Source: Jannaschia sp. W003 (GTDB lineage: Bacteria; Pseudomonadota; Alphaproteobacteria; Rhodobacterales; Rhodobacteraceae). Taken from it: a stretch of DNA of 64,000 bases. Every line of letters begins with the position of its first letter. Position 1 is the first letter of the stretch. The stretch lies in the NCBI RefSeq assembly GCF_025144335.1, contig NZ_CP083539.1, positions 118,501 to 182,500 of the forward strand, written 5' to 3'. The translations under genes and the position numbers were made by a program. Below, in pieces: positions 16,959-25,100 of the stretch. Under the pieces are notes generated by a model, which ran no database searches, had not been told where the DNA came from, and was given only the letters and a program-made list of their open reading frames with translations.

Positions 16959-18965
16959 GTGAGCCGCCCCGCCTACCGTGCGGACATCGACGGACTGCGG
17001 GCCGTCGCAGTGCTGCCCGTGGTGCTGTTCCACGCGGGCTTCGCTTGGATGCCGGGCGGCTTCGTGGGCGTCGATGTGTTCTTCGTCATCTCCGGCTACC
17101 TCATCACCACGATCGTCTCGCGCGAGATCGCCGCAGGCGCCTTCTCGCTCCTGCACTTCTACGAGCGGCGCATCCGCCGCATCCTGCCCGCGCTGTTCGC
17201 GGTGATCGCCGTGGTGCTGGTCGGCGCGACGATCCTGTTCGTGCCGTCCGACCTGGCCAACGCGGCGCAGAGCGCGGCGGCGGCGGCGCTCTTCTCGGCG
17301 AACGTCCTGTTCTGGCTGGAGGCGGGCTATTTCGACGCCGCGTCCTACGGCAAGCCCCTCCTGCACACCTGGTCGCTGGGTATCGAGGAGCAGTTCTACA
17401 TCGTGCTGCCGATCCTGCTGATCGCGGTGGCGCGGCGGGGCGGGCGGATGCTGCCCTGGGTCGCCGGCATCACCGCCGTCTCGCTGGCGCTGAGCGTGGC
17501 GACCACGCCGGCGGTGCCGACGGCGGCCTACTACCTGCTGCCCTGGCGGGCCTGGGAGCTGGGGCTGGGGGCGCTGCTGGCGCTCGGCGCCGTGCCCGCG
17601 ATCGGACGGCCCTGGCTGCGCGAGGTCGCCGCCGCGGCCGGCCTCGCGATGATCCTGGCCTCCGCGCTCCTCATCACCCGCGCCACGCCCTTCCCCGGCG
17701 CGGCCGCACTCGTGCCGACCCTGGGCGCGGCGCTGGTGATCCATGCCGGGCGCGAGGGCGCGACCGGGGCGGGCCGCCTCCTGTCCACCGCCCTGCCGGT
17801 GTGGATCGGGCGGATCTCCTACTCGCTCTATCTCTGGCACTGGCCGGTGATCGTGGCCTTTGTCTACCTCGCGCTCCGCATGCCCTCCGGCGCCGAGGCG
17901 GCCGGGCTGATCGCGCTGTCCGTGGCGCTGGCCTGGGTCAGCTTCCGCTTCATCGAGCAGCCGTTCCGACACGGGGGCGACGGGCGCACGCGCCGCCGCA
18001 TTTTCGGCGCGGCGGCCCTGGGCACGGGCGCGGTCGTCGCGCTCGCCGGCCTCGTGGTGGTCACCGGCGGCCTGCCCGGACGCCTGCCCGAGGACGCCCG
18101 CCGCATCGCCGCCTTCTCGTGGGACACGCCGGAATGGGCGGGCCCGTGCTACCGGCGCAAGACCTCCGAGGAGACCTGGAGCGTACCTTGCGTGTTCGGG
18201 GCCGAGGCGGGGGCGGCCCGGCTCGCCGTCTGGGGCGACAGCCACGCGCCGACCCTGGTGCCGGCGCTCGACGAGGCGGCGCGGGCGCGCGGCATCGCCG
18301 TCGCCCTCTATGCCCGCGACGGCTGCCCCCCGATCGAGACCTTCGAGGTCTACTGGGTGGGCCAGGCCCACGACTGCTCGGCGTACCTCGCCGAGACCTA
18401 CCGCGCGATCCTCGCCGATCCCGCGATCGACCGCGTGGTGATCGCCCTGCGCGCGCAGATCTACACGCAGGGCTGGCACGCCGACGGCCTCGCCGAGCGG
18501 GACCGCACGCCGCTGCTGGTGGGCACCGACGACGCGGTGCTGTCGCCGGACGCCGACCGCACCGCCTTCTTCCTCGCGGGGCTGGACCGCACGGTCGCCG
18601 CGCTGCGGGCGGCGGGCAAGTCCGTGGCGCTGGTCTATCCGCTGCCCGAGGCCGGGTTCGACGTGCCCGCGGGCGTGATGCGCGCGACGCTGTGGCGCAA
18701 CGGCGATCCCCACGTGCCGCGCGCCGCCTTCGACGGCCGCGCGGCGGCGATCATCGCGGGCTACGACGCCATCGTCGCGCGGCACGGCGCGATCCCGATC
18801 CGCCTCGACCAGGCGGTCTGCGGCGCCGAGTCCTGCCCGCTCGTGTTCGAGGGGGCGCCGATCTTCCGCGACTCCAACCACCTGACGCAGACCGCGGCGC
18901 GTGCGCTGGAGCCCCACCTTTTGCCGGCGCTGGCGGACCTCGGCCGCGAGACGCTGGGTGACTGA
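16959..18965 (+). CDS. Acyltransferase 3 (OafA/OatA-like) fused to an SGNH domain
   Basis: 668 residues starting with GTG 16959, chosen because the protein begins SRPAYRADIDGLRAVAV, exactly where the family starts. The AT3 membrane domain spans about residues 1-370, with the R-x(9)-H pair (LRAVAVLPVVLFH), FFVISGYL and GIEEQFY. The extracytoplasmic SGNH domain follows, with GDSH (Asp427-Ser428-His429) and the C-terminal DSNH block (Asp638, His641). Known function: transfer of acetyl or another acyl group from the cytoplasm to sugars on the outside. Likely role here is O-acylation of the EPS, like ExoZ. It overlaps the next acyltransferase gene by 8 bases. Confidence 0.88.
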   Translation: MSRPAYRADIDGLRAVAVLPVVLFHAGFAWMPGGFVGVDVFFVISGYLITTIVSREIAAGAFSLLHFYERRIRRILPALFAVIAVVLVGATILFVPSDLANAAQSAAAAALFSANVLFWLEAGYFDAASYGKPLLHTWSLGIEEQFYIVLPILLIAVARRGGRMLPWVAGITAVSLALSVATTPAVPTAAYYLLPWRAWELGLGALLALGAVPAIGRPWLREVAAAAGLAMILASALLITRATPFPGAAALVPTLGAALVIHAGREGATGAGRLLSTALPVWIGRISYSLYLWHWPVIVAFVYLALRMPSGAEAAGLIALSVALAWVSFRFIEQPFRHGGDGRTRRRIFGAAALGTGAVVALAGLVVVTGGLPGRLPEDARRIAAFSWDTPEWAGPCYRRKTSEETWSVPCVFGAEAGAARLAVWGDSHAPTLVPALDEAARARGIAVALYARDGCPPIETFEVYWVGQAHDCSAYLAETYRAILADPAIDRVVIALRAQIYTQGWHADGLAERDRTPLLVGTDDAVLSPDADRTAFFLAGLDRTVAALRAAGKSVALVYPLPEAGFDVPAGVMRATLWRNGDPHVPRAAFDGRAAAIIAGYDAIVARHGAIPIRLDQAVCGAESCPLVFEGAPIFRDSNHLTQTAARALEPHLLPALADLGRETLGD

Positions 18966-19731
18966 CGCGCCGCGCTCCGAACGGATCGCGAAGGACCGCG
19001 TCGTCGAGGCCCTGTCGGGCGACGCGTCGGCCCTGGAGAAGTACCGCCGGTTCTTCGTCGGCAGCGACCGCTGGTCCGACCTGCTGCTCTACGAGACCGC
19101 GGTGACCTTCGCCGCGCCGCTGCCCGGGGCGGCCGGATTCGCGCTGCGCAAGCTGCTGTTCGCGCGCCTCTTCGGCGAGGTCGGCCGCGGCGCGAACTTC
19201 GGCCGCGGCCTGTCGCTGCGCCATCCGGGCCGGATGCGGATCGGGGCAGGCGTGGCGATCGACGACAACTGCGCGCTCGACGCGCGCGGCGCGGACGGGC
19301 CGGACGGGTTCGCGATCGGCGCGCGCACGCTGGTGGCGCGCGACACGATCCTGGTGGTCAAGCAGAACCACATCCGGATCGGGGCCGACTGCTCGATCGG
19401 CAGCCAGTGCTGCCTCAGCGCCGTGTCGGGCATCGAGATCGGCGACTTCGCTATCATCGCGGGCCAGTGCTACATCGGCGGCGGCCGCTACAGGACCGAG
19501 ACCGGCGGCACCCCGATGGTGCGGCAGGGGCTGGAGACCAGGGGACCGGTGGTGATCGGCCGCGACGTCTGGCTCGGCGCCGGGGCGCGCGTGCTCGACG
19601 GCGCGCGGATCGGCGAGGGCGCGATCGTGGCGGCCGGCGCGGTGGTGACGGGCGACGTCGCGGCGGGCGAGATCGTCGGCGGCGTTCCCGCCCGCCGGAT
19701 CGGGACGCGGGGCGCCGCCATCGAGGCCTAG
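18958..19731 (+). CDS. Left-handed beta-helix (hexapeptide) acyltransferase
   Basis: 257 residues starting with GTG 18958, inside the end of the AT3 gene. The C-terminal two-thirds consist of hexapeptide repeats ([LIV]-G-x4) from about residue 85, ending in the CysE/LacA/WbbJ-type closing segment VVTGDVAAGEIVGGVPARRIG. Such enzymes transfer acetyl or similar groups from acyl-CoA to sugars in the cytoplasm. The tight coupling to the AT3-SGNH gene suggests both decorate the same glycan, one inside and one outside the cell. It converges on the tiny gene at 19728, overlapping by 4 bases. Confidence 0.82.
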   Translation: MTDAPRSERIAKDRVVEALSGDASALEKYRRFFVGSDRWSDLLLYETAVTFAAPLPGAAGFALRKLLFARLFGEVGRGANFGRGLSLRHPGRMRIGAGVAIDDNCALDARGADGPDGFAIGARTLVARDTILVVKQNHIRIGADCSIGSQCCLSAVSGIEIGDFAIIAGQCYIGGGRYRTETGGTPMVRQGLETRGPVVIGRDVWLGAGARVLDGARIGEGAIVAAGAVVTGDVAAGEIVGGVPARRIGTRGAAIEA

Positions 19732-19883
19732 CGGCGCCGGCGGCGCCGCAGCAGGACGGCCCCCACCGCGACCCCCACCAACGCCGCAAGCACGGTCCCG
19801 GTCCAGAAGCTGCCCGGCACCAGGAGGCGCAGCGCCACGGCGGCGGCCGCGACTGCGAGCGCGATCCCCAGGGCGAGCCTCAC
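19728..19883 (-). CDS. Tiny two-helix membrane protein at the end of a GMC operon
   Basis: 51 residues starting with GTG 19883, which overlaps the upstream stop as GTGA. It contains two hydrophobic segments (LALGIALAVAAAAVALRLLV and TGTVLAALVGVAVGAVLL) and a terminal run of arginines. I recognise no family. The coupling to the Tat-signal protein and GMC oxidoreductase upstream supports it being a real gene, perhaps a membrane anchor for that enzyme. Confidence 0.5.
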   Translation of the reverse strand: MRLALGIALAVAAAAVALRLLVPGSFWTGTVLAALVGVAVGAVLLRRRRRR

Positions 19884-20209
19884 GCCCCGGCCCCGGCGGA
19901 AAGCGCCACGAGCGCACAGAGCCGCGCCTCGGTCCGCGCGAGCACCCAGTCCTCGACGTGGACGATGCGGCCGCCGGCATAATCCGCCCGGATCGCCGCG
20001 CGCCACGTGCCGTCCAGGCTCGCCTCGGCTGAGGAGTCGAGCCCAAGCGCCGCGCGCAGGCCCGCCGCATCGCGCTCGGCCGCGCCGGCGCGCAGCACCG
20101 CCCGCCCGATCCGCGCCGCATCCGCCGCGGCATCCCGGCCGGGCCCCGCCACCGCCGCCACCGGCGCGGCCCCGAGCACCGCCGCCAGGAAGATCCGTCG
20201 GTCCATCAT
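19880..20209 (-). CDS. Small Tat-signal protein paired with GMC oxidoreductase
   Basis: 109 residues from ATG 20209 (or 20206), preceded by GAGGGGGG. The N-terminus MMDRRIFLAAVLGAAPVAAV is a short twin-arginine signal (RRxFL) with a hydrophobic core and a likely cut after residues ~22. The rest is Ala-rich and helical. It sits 10 bases after the GMC gene. In membrane gluconate/fructose dehydrogenases a small Tat-exported subunit carries the cofactor-free-signal GMC flavoprotein across the membrane; the same arrangement at 31257-33100 suggests that role here. No sequence family could be assigned, so this is inference from order and signal. Confidence 0.65.
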   Translation of the reverse strand: MMDRRIFLAAVLGAAPVAAVAGPGRDAAADAARIGRAVLRAGAAERDAAGLRAALGLDSSAEASLDGTWRAAIRADYAGGRIVHVEDWVLARTEARLCALVALSAGAGA

Positions 20210-20219
20210 CGCGCCCCCC

Positions 20220-21809
20220 TCACAGCCGGCCCCGCCCGGCATCCTCGCGGAACAGGTCCGCCATCCGTATCGACAGCGCGACGATCGTCAGCGTCGGGTT
20301 GGCGTAGCCATGGGTCGGGAAGACCGACGAGCTGCCGACGAAGAGGTTGCGCACGCCGTGCACCCGGCAATCCGCGTCCACCACGCCGGTGGCGGGGTCG
20401 TCGGACATCCGCGTGGTCCCGCAGTGGTGCTTTCCCCGGGCCACGTAGTCGGGCCAGGCGTAGTCGTCGCGCAGCACCTCGGTCCAGCTCCGGCCGAGGC
20501 CCATGCGCCCGACCTCGCCCGCCAGGATTTCGGTCGCCCGCCGCACCGTCCGCATCTCGGTCTCGGTGAGCTGCCAGTCGAGGCCTATGCGGCGCTGCCC
20601 GAACCGGTCCCGCTCGTCGACCAGCCGCACGCGGCTGTCGGGATTCGGCACGCTCTCGATGGTCAGCCATGGCGCCAGCCAGTCGCGCGCGATCACGTCG
20701 TCGTCGCCGCCGGACCACCGGAACAAGGCGTTCGCGGCGCCGTCGAGGTCCGTCAGCACGTTGCCGATCTCGGAGGAGAGGTAAGGCGGCACGTCGCCGC
20801 GCCGGGCCGACCGGAACAGGTTCACCAGCGACCGCGCGCCCGGCGACGCGTCGCCGGGAAACAGGTGGCACACGAAGCCGCCGATCTGCTCGCGCCGCAG
20901 GAGCGCCTCGGACGAGGCGAGCGTGCCTATCAGCCCGCCCGAGGGGAAGAAGCTCGGCTCGGTGTAGAGGTCGACCCCCGCGCGGTCGCGCGCCAGCAGG
21001 ATCCGCATCGCCGGACGGATCGCGGCATGGTCGGCGAAGAACCGGCCGACCAGGTCGTTGCCGTTGCCCAGCCCCGCCTGCTGGACCCGGTTCGACAGGA
21101 ACAGCAGGCGCGGGATCTCGATGCCCCCGGCGCACAGCACGAACCGCCGGGCGCGCACGCCGAAGCGCGGGCCGTCGATGCACGCGGCCCGGACCTCGGT
21201 CACCTCGCTCGCGGCGTCATCCGTCTCCAGCTCCTGCACGTTGGCGTGGAGGTAGACGGAGACGTTCCGCGCCGCCGCGAGCCGGGCCTCGTAGGTGAAG
21301 CCGAAGGCCGTCGGCGGGCTCTTGTTGACGCTGACGTTGCTGAGCTGCTCCGCATCGACCGGCAGCAGCGCCTTGCCCAGCCGCTCCGCCCAGAACGCCA
21401 AGTCGTAGGGACGTTCGGTCGGCAGCTCCAGGTAGGGCTGCGCCCGCATGTAGTAGTCGTGCAGGTCATCGTAGCCGATGGGCCAGCCCGAATGGGCCAT
21501 CCAGTCGCGCCGCTCGAAGTCGATCGGGAGCAGCGGCATGCAGTTGCCGGCCCAGTGGTTCGAGGAGCCGCCGAGGAAGCGCAGCCGCGCCTCGTCGAGG
21601 GGGTCGTACTGGAAGCCGAGGTTCGGCCCGGCGTAGAGCTCCTGCGTGGCGTCGTCGTAGGCCATGCCGCCGCTCTCGAGGAGGACGACCTTCAGGGGGC
21701 CGTCCGCGAGCTCCAGCGCCAGGGTGATGCCCGCGGGCCCTCCGCCGACGATGCAGACGTCCGCGTCGAGAACCTGCCCGTCGGGCAGTTGCCTGCTGTC
21801 AACGATCAT
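20220..21809 (-). CDS. GMC-family FAD oxidoreductase (second of three)
   Basis: 529 residues from ATG 21809. The FAD motif CIVGGGPAGITLALELADG is near residue 20, LGGSSNHWAGNCMPL marks the GMC core, and the C-terminal domain shows HHCGTTRMSDDPATGVVD, GVRNLFVGSSSVFPT and ANPTLTIVALSIRMA. The family oxidises primary or secondary alcohols of sugars and polyols. It is the first gene of an operon with a small Tat-signal protein and a tiny membrane protein, which suggests export as a complex, because the flavoprotein itself has no signal peptide. The promoter lies in the divergent region shared with the giant GH16-RTX gene. Confidence 0.88.
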   Translation of the reverse strand: MIVDSRQLPDGQVLDADVCIVGGGPAGITLALELADGPLKVVLLESGGMAYDDATQELYAGPNLGFQYDPLDEARLRFLGGSSNHWAGNCMPLLPIDFERRDWMAHSGWPIGYDDLHDYYMRAQPYLELPTERPYDLAFWAERLGKALLPVDAEQLSNVSVNKSPPTAFGFTYEARLAAARNVSVYLHANVQELETDDAASEVTEVRAACIDGPRFGVRARRFVLCAGGIEIPRLLFLSNRVQQAGLGNGNDLVGRFFADHAAIRPAMRILLARDRAGVDLYTEPSFFPSGGLIGTLASSEALLRREQIGGFVCHLFPGDASPGARSLVNLFRSARRGDVPPYLSSEIGNVLTDLDGAANALFRWSGGDDDVIARDWLAPWLTIESVPNPDSRVRLVDERDRFGQRRIGLDWQLTETEMRTVRRATEILAGEVGRMGLGRSWTEVLRDDYAWPDYVARGKHHCGTTRMSDDPATGVVDADCRVHGVRNLFVGSSSVFPTHGYANPTLTIVALSIRMADLFREDAGRGRL

Positions 21810-22194
21810 CCCGAAAGCCCCGTCCGACAAGCGCGGCCTTGCCGGCCACGCGCGCAGTCTGACCCGGGCTGCGGCCCGCGATCAAGGCCCGCACCGCGCG
21901 GCGGTGCCCGGAAGGGCCGCGCATCGTTGCCTGCGCGGTCATTCATCGTTTCGGCCGGATCATGGCGAAAATGCGGCAAGACGCGGGCAGGAGGTTTGCC
22001 AAGTCCGCGATGCCCGTGCTAGCTTTCCCTAGCGTTACCTTGCCGGAACGCGTTTGCCCGACCGTCCCGGCGCAGTTCGACCGTCAGTCCGTCACGGGTG
22101 CCGATTTCCGCCACATTCCGCGGATCCCCGACTCGACTGGCACGGGTCATCGATTTCGCAGGCACCCGCCTGCAGCCGGGGGATTCTCATCATC
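21810..22194. promoter_or_regulatory. Divergent intergenic region upstream of the giant RTX gene
   Basis: 385 bases with no supportable gene. It separates the GMC operon (minus) from the RTX glycanase (plus). The 21935-22045 part is the least GC-rich and holds the recurring motif at 22023; promoters for both units are expected here. Confidence 0.5.
22023..22038 (+). promoter_or_regulatory. Copy of recurring EPS-cluster motif (CTTTCCCTAGCGTTAC)
   Basis: It lies about 155 bases upstream of the giant RTX gene and reads toward it; 12 of 16 bases equal the copy at 34525. Confidence 0.4.
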
Positions 22195-25100
22195 ATGACT
22201 ACCTATTCCGCGTTCCAGGCCGATTTCGATCCCTTCGTGCCCGAGCAGTGGCGCATATCCGACTACACCAACGGCGCCGGCTGGATCGACACGACCTGGA
22301 CGCCGGACAACGTCCTGATCTCGCCCGGCCTGGTGGAGCTGCGCCTCGACGGACGCGACGGCGGCGGCAAGCGATTCTCGGGCGCCGAGATGCGGGCCAC
22401 CGAGGATACCTTCTACGGCACCTACGAGGTGACGATGCGGCCCTCCGGCGTGGAGGGGGTGCTGTCCAGCTTTTTCCTCTACACCGGCGCGCCCTTCGGC
22501 TCCCCCACCAGCGAGATCGACTTCGAGTTCCTCGGCGGCGACACCACCGAGGTCCTCCTGAGCATCCACACCCCCGAGGGGGTCTCCTCCGCCACCGTCG
22601 ACCTGGGATTCGACGCGGCGGCGGGCTTCCACGACTACGCCTTCGAATGGGGCCCCGACTCGGTGACCTGGTACGCCGACGGCGTGGAGCTCCACCGGAT
22701 GGAGGACCTCGACATCGGGATGGCCGCCTATCCCGGCCGCACCCACACGAGCATCTGGACCGGCAACAACGCCTTCACGGGGTCGCCGGCGAACAACGTC
22801 GACACGGTCGCCGCCTACGCGTCGGTCTCCTACACGCCGCGCACCGCGCCCGTCGCCATCGACGACCGCGTGCTGGTCGCGCAGGGCGGCGCTGCGGTGG
22901 TCGACGTGCTGGCCAACGACGGGACGATGGGCACCGCGCCGCTGGCCTCCACCGTCGCGATCGCGTCCGGCCCCAGCCACGGCACGGTGAGCGTCGATCC
23001 CTCCACGGGCGCGATCACCTACACGCCCGACGCCGGGTTCACGGGCAACGACACCTTCTCCTACGTCGCCTCGGACGGCACGGAGCAGACCAACGCGGCC
23101 GACGTGGAGATGATGGTCGGCTACCCGGTATACGCCACGTTCACCTCTGGCGCGGAGGGGTTTGCGTATGCGGACGACGCGTTCCGGGGCACGGCGCAGC
23201 CGGACTACGCGTCGGGGGCTCTGGGGAGCGGGACGCTTCAGGTGGTGCTGGGCGGGGGCTCGACCAAGTCGGCGGTCACCGACATCTCGGGCGGCTGGAG
23301 CCAGGCGTTCACCAGCGCCGCGGGCCAGAGCGGCACGCTGACGCTGCGCTACCGCATCACGCTGACGAGCGACCTCGACGAGGGCGAGTGGGGCGAGGTG
23401 CTCGTGGACGTCGACGGCACCGAGTACGCGGTGGCGCTGATGGAGGCCACCGACGACGACGACGAGGTGCTCGACAGCGGCTTCGTGGACGTCACGCTCG
23501 ACCTGGGCACGCTCGCGGGCGGCAGCCACGTGCTGACGCTGGGCGGCTTTCTCAACCAGCGCACCCGCTCCAACGAGACCGTGCTGGTGGAGTTCGACAG
23601 CGTCGCGCTGAGCCTGGGCGCAGCTTCACCCGCCGACGACGACGGCAACCTCGCGCTCGCCGCGCCCGACACGCTGATCGACGGCGCCGAGGCCGGCGCG
23701 GTGGCGTTCGAGATCAGCGGCCTCGACGCCGACGCCACCGCCACCGTGAGCGTCACCGACGGCACCGCCACGGTGACCGGCACCCGCGGCACCGACGGCA
23801 CCCTCGTCCTCGACCTGTCGAGCCTCGCCGACGGGCCCCTCGCCTCCTCGCTCACCGCCACCGACGGCGACGGCGCCACCGCCACCGTGGCCGGGCCCGC
23901 GCTGTCGCTGGTGCCCGCCGGCGGCGACGACGACGGCAACCTCGCGCTCGCCGCGCCCGACACCGAGATCGACGGCGCCGAGATGGGCGCCGTGGCGTTC
24001 GAGATCGCCGGCCTCGACGCCGACGCCACCGCCACCGTGGTCGTCACCGACGGCACCGCCACCGTGACCGGCACCCGCAGCACCGACGGCACCCTCACCC
24101 TCGACCTCTCGAGCCTCGCCGACGGCCCCCTCGCCACCACCGTCACCGCCACCGACAGCTTCGGATCCTCCACCACCGTCGCAGGACCAGACCTCACGCT
24201 GGACACCGCGCCGCCGCCGCCGCCGCCGCCCACGCCCATCGAGGCCACGTTCACGTCCGGCGCGGAGGGGTTTGCGTATGCGGACGACGCGTTCCGGGGC
24301 ACGGCCGAGCCGGACTACGCGTCGGGGGCTCTGGGGAGCGGGACGCTTCAGGTGGTGCTGGGCGGGGGCTCGACCAAGTCGGCGGTCACCGACATCTCGG
24401 GCGGCTGGAGCCAGGCGTTCACCAGCGCCGCGGGCCAGAGCGGCACGCTGACGCTGCGCTACCGCATCACGCTGACGAGCGACCTCGACGAGGGCGAGTG
24501 GGGCGAGGTGCTCGTGGACGTCGACGGCACCGAGTACGCGGTGGCGCTGATGGAGGCCACCGACGACGACGACGAGGTGCTCGACAGCGGCTTCGTGGAC
24601 GTCACGCTCGACCTGGGCACGCTCGCGGGCGGCAGCCACGTGCTGACGCTGGGCGGCTTTCTCAACCAGCGCACCCGCTCCAACGAGACCGTGCTGGTGG
24701 AGTTCGACAGCGTCGCGCTGAGCCTGGGCGCAGCTTCACCCGCCGACGACGACGGCAACCTCGCGCTCGCCGCGCCCGACACGCTGATCGACGGCGCCGA
24801 GGCCGGCGCGGTGGCGTTCGAGATCAGCGGCCTCGACGCCGACGCCACCGCCACCGTGAGCGTCACCGACGGCACCGCCACGGTGACCGGCACCCGCGGC
24901 ACCGACGGCACCCTCGTCCTCGACCTGTCGAGCCTCGCCGACGGGCCCCTCGCCTCCTCGCTCACCGCCACCGACGGCGACGGCGCCACCGCCACCGTGG
25001 CCGGGCCCGCGCTGTCGCTGGTGCCCGCCGGCGGCGACGACGACGGCAACCTCGCGCTCGCCGCGCCCGACACCGAGATCGACGGCGCCGAGATGGGCGC